From contig CANLFK010000033.1 in assembly GCA_947489925.1 (NCBI GenBank), positions 1-15,189 on the forward strand: a stretch of 15,189 nucleotides of DNA, in the 5' to 3' direction. Each line of letters begins with the position of its first letter. The stretch's first letter is position 1. Position numbers and translations under genes: made by a program. The notes below the pieces were generated by a model, which was given only the letters and a program-made list of their open reading frames with translations, was not told where the DNA came from and made no database searches. The DNA is from Candidatus Caenarcanales bacterium (GTDB lineage Bacteria > Cyanobacteriota > Vampirovibrionia > Caenarcaniphilales > Caenarcanaceae). Below are positions 6,085 to 12,477 of the stretch, in pieces.

Positions 6085-7152
6085 ATGGGTGCTGGCGAAG
6101 AAAGCGGTGAGAAGAATTTTGATGCTTCAGCTAGTAAATTACAAAGATTAAGAGAACAAGGCAGTGTTCCAAAAAGCCAAGAAGTTGGGCGAGTATTAAC
6201 TTTAGCCGTGGCTGTAATTTATTTGGTGGCTGGCAGTACTTATATTTGGGAAAAAATATATTCCATGTTTATTGGTTTGTGGTCGGTTATTCATCTGAAA
6301 AATTTATCGGCAATGGGAGCTGGTTTTATAATTGAGCATTCGTTTAAACCATTGGCTTTTATTATTGTTCCATTAATTATTTTAACGGCGACAGCGGCAG
6401 TAATTAGTAGTTTGGCACAAGTTGGTTTTTTATTTACTACTCAATCAATGTTTAAAGGCATTAATCCGTTTAATTATTTTAAAAACTTATTTAGTATTAA
6501 AGGTGTCAAAGACTTATTAAAAGAAATAATTAAAATTGTCATTTTGGGCTTTGTGGCTTATAAAACAGTAAATAAACATTGGCTTAGCATTTTAGGCTTA
6601 TTAAATGCCAATGGCTCTTCGGAAGTAGCGGGTTTATTAAAACAATTAATTACAGATTTTATGATTGAAGCTTTAATCGCTTTATTTATTGTGGCGGTTG
6701 CTGATTTTGTTTTTGAAAAATTAAAATTTGCCCAAGACCAAAAAATGACATTACAGGAAGTAATTAAAGAAAGCAAAGAAAGCGAAGGAGACCCGCAGAC
6801 TAAAGGAAAAAGACGGCAAATGGCTAGAGAAATGACACAAAGAAAACAATTAGCTAGTTTGCCAGAAGCTGACTTTATTACTACTAATCCATATAAAATT
6901 GCGGTTGCTATCAAATATAATTCAAAAGAAATGAAAGCTCCAAAAGTAATTGCTAAAGGCGGAGACAGCTTTGCATGGCAAATTATTTCAGCGGGCAAAA
7001 AAAACAATATTCCAATTATCGAAAATATACCTTTGGCTCGAGCTTTATATAAATTAGTCAAAGTTGGTAATGATATTCCACCGGAATTATACAGAGCTAC
7101 CGCTGAAATTTTATTATTTGCCTATCAAATTAGAGGGAAAAAGTCTAGCTAA
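6085..7152 (+). CDS. flhB: FlhB/SctU-family export apparatus switch protein with NPYK in place of NPTH
   Basis: This 355-residue protein is full length for FlhB. The N-terminus has the conserved pattern with ASKLQRLREQGSVPKSQEV (16-34). Four hydrophobic segments follow (about 38-55, 85-112, 148-165 and 190-210), then the cytoplasmic linker with QKMTLQEVIKESKESEGDP (219-237) and the substrate-switch domain ending IPIIENIPLARALY and IPPELYRATAEILLFAYQIR. It gates and switches substrates of flagellar or type III export. At the autocleavage site it has NPYK (268-271; codons 6886-6897) instead of NPTH: the cleaved Asn-Pro pair is kept, but the threonine and the catalysis-assisting histidine are replaced. 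No ribosome-binding site is evident. Its last 16 codons and the sequence just after them are duplicated at 7737-7800. FlhB is preferred over a pathogenicity-type SctU, but not decisively. Confidence 0.93.
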   Translation: MGAGEESGEKNFDASASKLQRLREQGSVPKSQEVGRVLTLAVAVIYLVAGSTYIWEKIYSMFIGLWSVIHLKNLSAMGAGFIIEHSFKPLAFIIVPLIILTATAAVISSLAQVGFLFTTQSMFKGINPFNYFKNLFSIKGVKDLLKEIIKIVILGFVAYKTVNKHWLSILGLLNANGSSEVAGLLKQLITDFMIEALIALFIVAVADFVFEKLKFAQDQKMTLQEVIKESKESEGDPQTKGKRRQMAREMTQRKQLASLPEADFITTNPYKIAVAIKYNSKEMKAPKVIAKGGDSFAWQIISAGKKNNIPIIENIPLARALYKLVKVGNDIPPELYRATAEILLFAYQIRGKKSS

Positions 7153-7169
7153 AATAAAATAATTAAATT
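7105..7169. repeat. 65-bp direct repeat, left copy (3' end of flhB plus downstream bases)
   Basis: This segment matches 7737-7800 in the same orientation with one substitution (A7147 versus G7779) and a single-base gap in an A/T run. It covers the last 15-16 codons and stop of flhB and 17 bases beyond. With the other copy it brackets the toxin-antitoxin remnant. Confidence 0.93.
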
Positions 7170-7170
7170 C

Positions 7171-7417
7171 TCAAAATAGCTCAGCATGAGAGCCAGTTCT
7201 TTCCAGTAAAAGCTTATTTCCCACAATTTTATAAATAAGAAGCCAGTCTGGCTCAATATGACATTCTCGGAAGCCAATATAATCACCTTTTAGAGAATGA
7301 TCTTTATAATTTATTTCCAATTTATCTTTTCTAGCTAGGCTTTTTAATATTTTTGTTTGCAGATATTAATTTTTTCCTATCTCTCTTAAATCTTTTAGAA
7401 AAGAAAAATTCCAACAT
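7171..7417 (-). pseudogene. YafQ-type RelE-superfamily mRNA interferase toxin, broken by frameshift and small deletion
   Basis: The minus strand starts at ATG 7417, overlapping the antitoxin stop by one base (TAATG). It reads MLEFFFSKRFKRDRKKLI, then loses frame and meets TAG at 7333. A second frame from about 7365 to a TGA at 7173-7171 carries the rest: LQTKILKSLARKDKLEINY, then DHSLKGDY, HIEPDW and TGSHAELF. The active-site residues of YafQ (its His50, His63, Asp67, His87 and terminal Phe) have clear counterparts, while Asp61 is Glu. About ten residues expected between KKLI and LQTK are absent, so a short deletion probably caused the frameshift. The product would have been a ribosome-dependent mRNA interferase; as it stands it should be inactive. 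A sequencing error alone would not explain the missing residues. Confidence 0.85.
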
Positions 7418-7674
7418 TAGTCTTCTTCATTTAGTTTTTCAAATAATTCATCCAGAGAAGTACATTTTATTTTATCTGATATAGGCTCTTCTAATACTTT
7501 TTTTGTTTCTTCATTAGGAATTAAGACAGTTTTGTCTGGTCTAATTAAAACTTTTGCGTGGAAGACATCATGAGCAAAACGAATTATAAATTCTTCTCTA
7601 GCCAAAGGATTTAAATGGTTAAATAAAGTAAATAATGCTTCTCCTGGACTTTCTTTTTACTTTAAGTCGCTCAT
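7417..7674 (-). pseudogene. Antitoxin of the YafQ-type module, interrupted by an in-frame stop at codon 6
   Basis: A natural start at ATG 7674, with AGGTAA just upstream and a consensus promoter before it, gives MSDLK and then TAA (7659-7657). The same frame stays open from there to the TAA at 7419-7417, encoding about 80 further residues (KESPGEALFTLFNHLNPL onward). The end, IPNEETKKVLEE then TSLDELFEKLNEE, resembles the toxin-binding tail of RelB/DinJ antitoxins. Translation of a 62-residue protein could still begin at TTG 7605, but no ribosome-binding site stands before it. The one-base overlap with the toxin start is typical of co-translated antitoxin-toxin pairs. The N-terminal DNA-binding part is not one I recognise. 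It might be a nonsense mutation, a sequencing error, or a genuinely short antitoxin. Confidence 0.65.
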
Positions 7675-7700
7675 TATCTTTTACCTGTAAATATAAGCTT

Positions 7701-7729
7701 ATTATATCAATCAAGCCTTCTACAGTCAA
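7701..7729 (-). promoter_or_regulatory. Promoter of the toxin-antitoxin remnant
   Basis: On the minus strand TTGACT (7729-7724), 17 nt and TATAAT (7706-7701) form a near-consensus promoter. Transcription would start about 20 nt before the antitoxin ATG at 7674. It is the best promoter in the window although both genes it serves look broken. Confidence 0.8.
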
Positions 7730-7736
7730 TTAACAG

Positions 7737-7800
7737 GAAATTTTATTATTTGCCTATCAAATTAGAGGGAAAAAGTCTGGCTAAAATAAATAATTAAATT
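7737..7800. repeat. 64-bp direct repeat, right copy (displaced flhB 3' end)
   Basis: This is the second copy of 7105-7169. It still spells the end of flhB (LLFAYQIRGKKSG and stop) without any upstream flhB sequence. It stands between the toxin-antitoxin promoter and the bS6 gene. It is best read as a target duplication or att-like end of the inserted cassette. Confidence 0.93.
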
Positions 7801-7840
7801 AAATTTTTGACGATTTTATTATTTTCGGTCAAGCTTTGTT

Positions 7841-7846
7841 TATAAT
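7841..7846 (+). promoter_or_regulatory. Probable -10 element for the bS6-SSB operon
   Basis: A perfect TATAAT lies 49 nt before the GTG start at 7896, in the intergenic DNA after the right repeat copy. The -35 at the usual distance (ATTATT) is weak. Confidence 0.45.
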
Positions 7847-7895
7847 TATAAGTCAAAATAAAATATTCCCCAAAATCCAAATTTAGAAAATCGCA

Positions 7896-8228
7896 GTGAT
7901 AGAAAAAAGAAATTATAAAATAATGTATATGCTTCCTTCTTCAATGGATGAAAAAGCCTTAGATGAATTTATGCAAAAGTTTGAACAAGAAGCAAATCAA
8001 TTTGGCTGTTCGATTTTTTCTTCATCTCGAATTAAGCAACAAATGGTGAAAACCAAAATTAATAAAGGTCAAAGAAATGTTTATATAATATCTACTTTTC
8101 TTGAAGGACCTGCAACTGCGGTAGCTGAATTAATTAGTTTTTTAAAATTAGCCCAAGGAATTGTAATTAATTATATGATTTTAAAAGAAGAAGCCCCAAA
8201 ACCAGAAATGGCTTTAAATATTTCCTAA
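7896..8228 (+). CDS. rpsF: Small ribosomal subunit protein bS6
   Basis: This 110-residue protein has the bS6 fold pattern. A first strand NYKIMYMLPSSMDEKALDEF (6-25) matches the family's Y-E-x-M-Y-x-x-x-P-x-x-D-E. A helix and the strand SSSRIKQQMVKTKINKGQRNVYIIS follow (the family's K-R-x-L-A-Y-x-I-x-K-x-x-x-G-x-Y), then a helix-strand ending in INYMILKEE. It binds the central domain of 16S rRNA with bS18. The sequence is divergent. The GTG at 7896 is preferred over the ATG at 7923 because the first beta strand begins before that ATG. It is followed 22 nt later by ssb, the normal rpsF-ssb order, which supports the call. No clear ribosome-binding site is seen. Confidence 0.85.
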   Translation: MIEKRNYKIMYMLPSSMDEKALDEFMQKFEQEANQFGCSIFSSSRIKQQMVKTKINKGQRNVYIISTFLEGPATAVAELISFLKLAQGIVINYMILKEEAPKPEMALNIS

Positions 8229-8250
8229 AACTTGAAAGAGAGAGTAGATT

Positions 8251-8679
8251 ATGTCATTAAATAAAGCTGTCATAAATGGTGAATTATTATTTAAACCAGA
8301 GATTCGCCATACTAGTTCCAATGAAGCTGTTACTAATTTAACGATTAGAACTGGCGAAAATGTAATAATAAAATTAGTCTGTTGGCGAGAATTGGCTGAA
8401 AAAGCCGCCACCCTTGAAGTCGGTAGTCTTTTAATGGCTGTCGGATCTTTAATGACTTCATCTTATAAAACTCAAGCTGGTGTCAATAAAAAAGACCTTG
8501 AAGTAAATGTTAATGCCTTGTACAGCATGAGTGGTGAAATGAAAAGTTTGATTCCAATTTACAGCAAAGAAGAATCTTCCAAACCAAATGCTCCAAAGAA
8601 AACAGCTATTAAGAATTCAAAATCTGCTAAGGATAATGAAGAAGATTTAAGCGATGTTTTAGAGGAAATACCTTTTTAA
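8251..8679 (+). CDS. ssb: Single-stranded DNA-binding protein
   Basis: This 142-residue protein has an N-terminal OB fold (1-100): MSLNKAVINGELLFKPEIRH resembles the usual M-x-x-N-x-V-x-x-x-G-x-L-x-x-D-P-E opening, and VCWRELAEKAATLEVGSLLMAVGSL matches the strand-helix-strand core W-x-x-x-A-E-x-x-x-x-x-x-G. A disordered Ser/Lys-rich linker (about 108-128) leads to the acidic tip NEEDLSDVLEEIPF, the C-terminal peptide that recruits replication and repair partners. It coats single-stranded DNA. The OB fold is diverged but the tip is unmistakable. AGAGAG stands 8-13 nt before the ATG. The usual third gene, rpsR, does not follow. Confidence 0.92.
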   Translation: MSLNKAVINGELLFKPEIRHTSSNEAVTNLTIRTGENVIIKLVCWRELAEKAATLEVGSLLMAVGSLMTSSYKTQAGVNKKDLEVNVNALYSMSGEMKSLIPIYSKEESSKPNAPKKTAIKNSKSAKDNEEDLSDVLEEIPF

Positions 8680-8684
8680 ATTAA

Positions 8685-9146
8685 ATGGATTTTAATAATA
8701 ATCACAGTTTAGTTATTTTAATAATTTCAATTTCAGCCAGTTTTTTGGCTCAATTTTTTAAAATATTTATTAACTTTATAAGATTTAAAAAACTAGATAT
8801 TGGTTTATTTTTCCGCACAGGAGGAATGCCTTCCAGTCATAGTTCTATGGCAAGTGCTATGGCTTGTACAATTGGATTAATTGAAGGTTTTAAATCATCT
8901 ATATTTGCTTTATCTGTTTGTTTTGCTTTAATTGTGATGTATGATGCATCTGGAGTAAGAAGAGCCGTTGGCATTCAAGCTGGCATTTTAAACCAAATGA
9001 TTCATGAAATGTCAGAAGAAAATCCTCAATTTCCAATTAAAAGAATTAAAGAATTCATTGGTCATACGCCTTTTGAGGTAATTGTTGGATCTTTATTTGG
9101 TACTTTTATGGGTTATCTTGGCTATTATTGTTTCATTAAGCATTAA
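8685..9146 (+). CDS. Divergent PAP2 family membrane protein (DUF212, YuiD-like)
   Basis: This 153-residue membrane protein carries the DUF212 signatures: GLFFRTGGMPSSHSSMASA (about 41-59), YDASGVRRAVGIQAGILNQ (about 86-104) and EFIGHTPFEVIVGSLFGTFMG (about 123-143). These correspond to the three motifs of PAP2-type phosphatases with the lysine/arginine and histidine positions rearranged. Three or four hydrophobic segments (8-30, 55-85, 130-150) place it in the inner membrane. The family occurs in Firmicutes, cyanobacteria and plants; the enzymatic function is not established, and lipid phosphatase activity is only suggested. It starts 5 nt after ssb and is probably co-transcribed with it. Confidence 0.88.
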   Translation: MDFNNNHSLVILIISISASFLAQFFKIFINFIRFKKLDIGLFFRTGGMPSSHSSMASAMACTIGLIEGFKSSIFALSVCFALIVMYDASGVRRAVGIQAGILNQMIHEMSEENPQFPIKRIKEFIGHTPFEVIVGSLFGTFMGYLGYYCFIKH

Positions 9147-9151
9147 TTTAA

Positions 9152-9193
9152 CCGAGTAATAAATAGTTCTCACTTGAGCATTACTTGGATTTT
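9152..9193 (+). terminator. Probable terminator of the rpsF-ssb-DUF212 operon
   Basis: CCGAGTAAT (9152-9160) pairs with ATTACTTGG (9180-9188) over nine base pairs including one G-U, with a 19-nt loop containing a small CTCA/TGAG hairpin. A TTTT run follows at 9190-9193. It begins 6 nt after the stop codon. Confidence 0.55.
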
Positions 9194-9208
9194 GTGAAAG
9201 TTTTAATA

Positions 9209-9217
9209 TGTTAAAAT
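9209..9217 (+). promoter_or_regulatory. Probable extended -10 promoter of ilvD
   Basis: TGTTAAAAT has the TGn extension before a TAAAAT hexamer. A weak -35 (TTTTGT, 9190-9195) lies 16 nt upstream. The leader to the ilvD ATG is about 28 nt. No T-box or leader-peptide attenuator is visible in this short leader. Confidence 0.4.
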
Positions 9218-9250
9218 TCCCATAAAACTTAGAAAGAAGTAAATTAATTT

Positions 9251-10930
9251 ATGGAATTGAAACATAAGTCTAAAATAATGACTGAAGGCAAAAAAGCCGC
9301 TCCAGCTCGAGCAATGTTAAGAGCAGTTGGCATGAATGATCAAGATTTTGAAAAACCAATTATTGGCCTTGCTTCTGGTTGGAGCACGATTACACCTTGT
9401 AATTTTCATTTAAATTCACTGACTGAAAAAGTTGAAAATGGTGTTTATGAAGGTGGTGGCTTTCCGCAAATTTTTGGCACAATTACAGTTTCAGACGGAA
9501 TTTCTATGGGGCATGAAGGCATGAAGTTTAGCCTTGTTTCACGGGAAGTTATTGCTGACAGCATTGAAGTTGTTAGTTCTGCTCAGCGTTTTGATGGTTT
9601 AGTAGCAATTGGTGGCTGCGACAAAAATATGCCAGGTGCTTTAATAGGCTTAGCTAGAATGAATATTCCTAGTATTTTTGTTTATGGTGGTACTATTTTA
9701 GCTGGCTCTCACAATGGTAATGATGTTGATATTGTTTCTATTTTTGAAGCAGTTGGCAAATATCAAGCTGGTAAAATTTCTAAGGAAGAATTGATTGCTA
9801 TTGAAAAATCTGCTTGTCCAGGGCCTGGTTCTTGCGGGGGAATGTATACGGCTAATACTATGGCTTCTGCAATTGAGGCAATGGGAATGAGCTTACCAAA
9901 TGGAGCTTGTGTACCAGCTGTTCATGCAAAAAAATCGGCTGAAGCTCGTCAAGCTGGAATGCAAGTAATCGAATTAATCAAAAAAAGTATTACACCACAA
10001 AAAATAATAACAAAAGCCGCTCTGGAAAATGCAATTGTAGTAGGTTTAGCTTTGGGTGGTTCAACTAATTTAGTTTTGCATTTATTAGCTATCGCAAGTT
10101 CAATTGGTGTAGATTTGACTATTGATGATTTTGATCGTTTAACTGATAAAGTAGCTCATATTGCCGATTTAAAGCCTAGCGGAAAATATGTTGCGGCTGA
10201 TTTTGACCAAATTGGCGGAATTCCAGTTTTGATGAAATATTTAGCACAAAAAGGCTTAATTCAAACAAATTTAATTACTTGTACTGGCGAAACTTTAGAG
10301 CATAATTTAAAACAAGCTAATAATTTAGATTTTGATGTACAAAAAGTCATTTATCCGATTGAGAAAGCTTTTCGTAGCACTGGTCCAATTGTCATTTTAA
10401 AAGGTAATATTTCGCCCAATGGTTGCGTAGCAAAAGTATCTGGCTTAAAAGTAACCGAAATAACTGGCCCAGCTAAGGTCTTTAATGGTGAAATTGAAGC
10501 TTTTAATGCCATTAAACAAGAGAAAATCAAAAAAGGTGATATTGTCATTATTCGCTATGAAGGACCTAAGGGCGGACCTGGTATGCAAGAAATGCTTTCG
10601 GTTACAGCCGCTTTGATGGGGCAAGGACTGGGTGAAGATATTGGTTTAATTACAGATGGTCGTTTTAGTGGTGGCACGCATGGAATGGTTGTTGGGCATG
10701 TCTCGCCAGAAGCTCAAGATGGTGGAGTTATTGCTATTATTGAAGATAATGACATTATTACTATTTCAGCTGAAAAGAAATTGATTCATGTGCATTTAAG
10801 CGATGAAGAGATTAAAGCAAGGTTGAGCAACTGGAAAAAGCCAGATATTAAATATAAAAGAGGTATTATGGCTAAATATGTGAAAACTGTTTCTGCTAGT
10901 AGTGAAGGGGCTGTAACTGATAAATTTTAA
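9251..10930 (+). CDS. ilvD: Dihydroxy-acid dehydratase (branched-chain amino acid biosynthesis)
   Basis: This 559-residue protein is full length for the family. It shows all three iron-sulfur cysteine motifs: TPCNFHLN (Cys50), GGCDKNMPG (Cys123) and CPGPGSCGGMYTANTM (Cys195), which mark the [2Fe-2S] type. Lys125 in CDKNMPG is the usual carbamylated metal ligand, SDGISMGHEGM (81-91) helps bind magnesium, and TDGRFSGGTHG holds the catalytic serine. It converts 2,3-dihydroxy-isovalerate and -methylvalerate to the 2-keto acids on the way to valine, leucine and isoleucine in the cytoplasm. No other ilv or leu gene is adjacent, so it is a stand-alone gene here. An IlvD paralogue acting on sugar acids is less likely, because the N-terminus and length fit the IlvD branch. 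Confidence 0.97.
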   Translation: MELKHKSKIMTEGKKAAPARAMLRAVGMNDQDFEKPIIGLASGWSTITPCNFHLNSLTEKVENGVYEGGGFPQIFGTITVSDGISMGHEGMKFSLVSREVIADSIEVVSSAQRFDGLVAIGGCDKNMPGALIGLARMNIPSIFVYGGTILAGSHNGNDVDIVSIFEAVGKYQAGKISKEELIAIEKSACPGPGSCGGMYTANTMASAIEAMGMSLPNGACVPAVHAKKSAEARQAGMQVIELIKKSITPQKIITKAALENAIVVGLALGGSTNLVLHLLAIASSIGVDLTIDDFDRLTDKVAHIADLKPSGKYVAADFDQIGGIPVLMKYLAQKGLIQTNLITCTGETLEHNLKQANNLDFDVQKVIYPIEKAFRSTGPIVILKGNISPNGCVAKVSGLKVTEITGPAKVFNGEIEAFNAIKQEKIKKGDIVIIRYEGPKGGPGMQEMLSVTAALMGQGLGEDIGLITDGRFSGGTHGMVVGHVSPEAQDGGVIAIIEDNDIITISAEKKLIHVHLSDEEIKARLSNWKKPDIKYKRGIMAKYVKTVSASSEGAVTDKF

Positions 10931-10945
10931 AAAGCTTAAATAAAT

Positions 10946-10974
10946 TTGCAGAAAAAAAATGTATATGTTATATT
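10946..10974 (+). promoter_or_regulatory. Probable promoter of the FliM-like operon
   Basis: TTGCAG (10946-10951), 17 nt and TATATT (10969-10974) lie between ilvD and the next gene. Transcription would start near 10981, 25 nt before the ATG at 11006. This supports the short two-gene operon that follows. Confidence 0.55.
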
Positions 10975-11005
10975 TATCAGAATATCAAATGTTTCTTAAA
11001 TAAAT

Positions 11006-11347
11006 ATGACAATCCCCACTGCATCGGCAGGACTGAAGAGGGGTGTCGAGTTGTGTTTTTCTGCTTGGAAATCTAATTCTAGTTTAGGTTTTGGTAGTAC
11101 AAAAAGTTGTAATTCAAATTTAAATTCAAGTGTAAATACTTCATTAAAATTACCTTCAAGCTTAAAGAGTTCTAATACAACCTCATCATCTTCTCAAAGT
11201 CCCGATACAAACCAAAACTTCTTATCAACAATCGCTAATATTATGCCTGCTGTTTTAGATATGGCAGTTGGTTTATTAGGTATGGCTGGTTTATTTCTTC
11301 TTGGTGGTCATTTGGGAGCTTTGGTTAAATTCAAAAAGTCTGATTAA
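11006..11347 (+). CDS. Ser/Asn-rich single-pass membrane protein of unknown function
   Basis: I do not recognise this 113-residue protein. Residues about 22-72 are low complexity, dominated by Ser, Asn and Thr, and look disordered. Residues about 73-106 are a glycine-rich hydrophobic helix (ANIMPAVLDMAVGLLGMAGL and onward), followed by a short basic tail ending KFKKSD. There is no cleavable signal peptide, so it resembles a tail-anchored protein. It ends one base before the FliM-like gene, and a promoter candidate lies upstream, so the pair is probably one transcript; a partner or export-apparatus role is possible. It is too unlike FliO, whose membrane helix is N-terminal, to be called that. 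Reality of the gene rests on this tight coupling and the coherent membrane helix. No ribosome-binding site is visible. Confidence 0.6.
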   Translation: MTIPTASAGLKRGVELCFSAWKSNSSLGFGSTKSCNSNLNSSVNTSLKLPSSLKSSNTTSSSSQSPDTNQNFLSTIANIMPAVLDMAVGLLGMAGLFLLGGHLGALVKFKKSD

Positions 11348-11348
11348 A

Positions 11349-12458
11349 ATGACAATTACAATACATAAAAAACTAAATGAATTAGCAGGTATTAATGAAT
11401 TAACTAATCAATTACAGTCAGAAATTAATAATTATTTTTTTGAAGAAATTGATTGGCTTTATTTGCAAGAAAAATTATTACCTTTAAGTGCTTGTGAAGA
11501 ATTATTTGAAGTGCAAACAGAATCAAAACTTTTAGCTATAAGTCCAGATTTGAATTTAAATAATTGGAAAGGCTTAATAAGTAATTGGAATCCTTGGGAA
11601 AATGAAATTGAAAAATCTGCTGATTGTCAGTTGCGATTAGACAAACAATTCGTTTTATATTTTTTACAAAAGTCTTTGGGTAAGCGGGAGGAAGATGCAA
11701 ATTTTTCTTGTAATCAAATGACTGAAATCGAAAAAGAAATTATTGAAAATTTAATTGATTTAATGATTGAGAAAGTAAATCCAGCTTTAACAGAACTTGA
11801 AATTAATGAAAGAAATTTAGATCTAAAAGAGAAAATTCCAAAGATTAATTTAATTTGGTTTCTGAAAGCTCAAAATCAGATTGGAAAATTATGTTTATCT
11901 TTGCCCGTTGAGCGAATTCCAGCTAATTTAGATATTTTGGAAGCAAGTTTTATTCATTCAATTGAAAATTTTCCAGCTAATATAAAAACCAAATTTAACT
12001 TAATGGCTGGGAGCGGAAAAATTACTTTTGCAGATTTATTAAATTTAGAAATTGATGATTTTTTGCTTTTAGAACAAAGTAATAAAAACCATTTAAACTT
12101 GACTGGAAGCGATAATGAAACTTATATTATTTCAATTAATATTAATCATCAAAACTCTAATTGGCCTAAATTTGATCTAAACTTATCAGAAGCCGAAAAA
12201 CAAAAAGAAATGACTAAATCCCTTAATAATGAAGCTCTTAGCGATTTTCCAGTCGAAATAAAAGCCGAATTCAAAGAAATCCAAATTACTTTTAAAGAAT
12301 TATTATCTTTGCAAAATGGCTCAGTTTTACCAATTGACAAGCTAACTGATAATAAATTGTTTTTAACCGCTCAAGGAAAAACTATTGCTAAAGGTGAATT
12401 AGTGGTGGCTGGCAACAAATTAGGCATTTTAATCAAAGAAGTTTTGCTTAATACTTAA
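11349..12458 (+). CDS. FliM/SctQ-like C-ring protein with two SpoA domains
   Basis: The ATG at 11349 is preferred, one base after the upstream stop. An earlier in-frame ATG at 11301 would overlap the preceding gene by 47 nt. The protein has 369 residues. A FliM-type middle domain is indicated by QMTEIEKEIIENLIDLMIEK (about 124-143). A first SpoA domain spans about 213-280 (KITFADLLNLEIDDFLLLE). The C-terminal SpoA domain spans about 300-366 and is clear: FPVEIKAEF, ITFKELLSLQNGSVLPIDKL, and AKGELVVAGNKLGILIKEV. Such proteins form the cytoplasmic ring beneath the flagellar or type III export gate. The N-terminal EIDALL-type CheY-binding motif of FliM is not evident. With FlhB some 4 kb away, it belongs to the same machine, but FliM and SctQ cannot be separated. 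Confidence 0.82.
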   Translation: MTITIHKKLNELAGINELTNQLQSEINNYFFEEIDWLYLQEKLLPLSACEELFEVQTESKLLAISPDLNLNNWKGLISNWNPWENEIEKSADCQLRLDKQFVLYFLQKSLGKREEDANFSCNQMTEIEKEIIENLIDLMIEKVNPALTELEINERNLDLKEKIPKINLIWFLKAQNQIGKLCLSLPVERIPANLDILEASFIHSIENFPANIKTKFNLMAGSGKITFADLLNLEIDDFLLLEQSNKNHLNLTGSDNETYIISININHQNSNWPKFDLNLSEAEKQKEMTKSLNNEALSDFPVEIKAEFKEIQITFKELLSLQNGSVLPIDKLTDNKLFLTAQGKTIAKGELVVAGNKLGILIKEVLLNT

Positions 12459-12477
12459 ATTTAAATACTTAAGTTTT
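12453..12477. terminator. Weak AT-only hairpin between convergent genes
   Basis: ACTTAA (12453-12458) and TTAAGT (12469-12474) form a six-pair stem with a T run on the plus side. It overlaps the stop codons of both the FliM-like gene and murE. The stem has little GC, so it is a marginal terminator. Confidence 0.3.

Noticed and set aside
11301..11348. Upstream ATG as the start of the FliM-like protein
   Set aside because: It would add 16 residues read in an alternative frame of the preceding gene's membrane-tail coding sequence; the ATG at 11349 directly follows that gene's stop.
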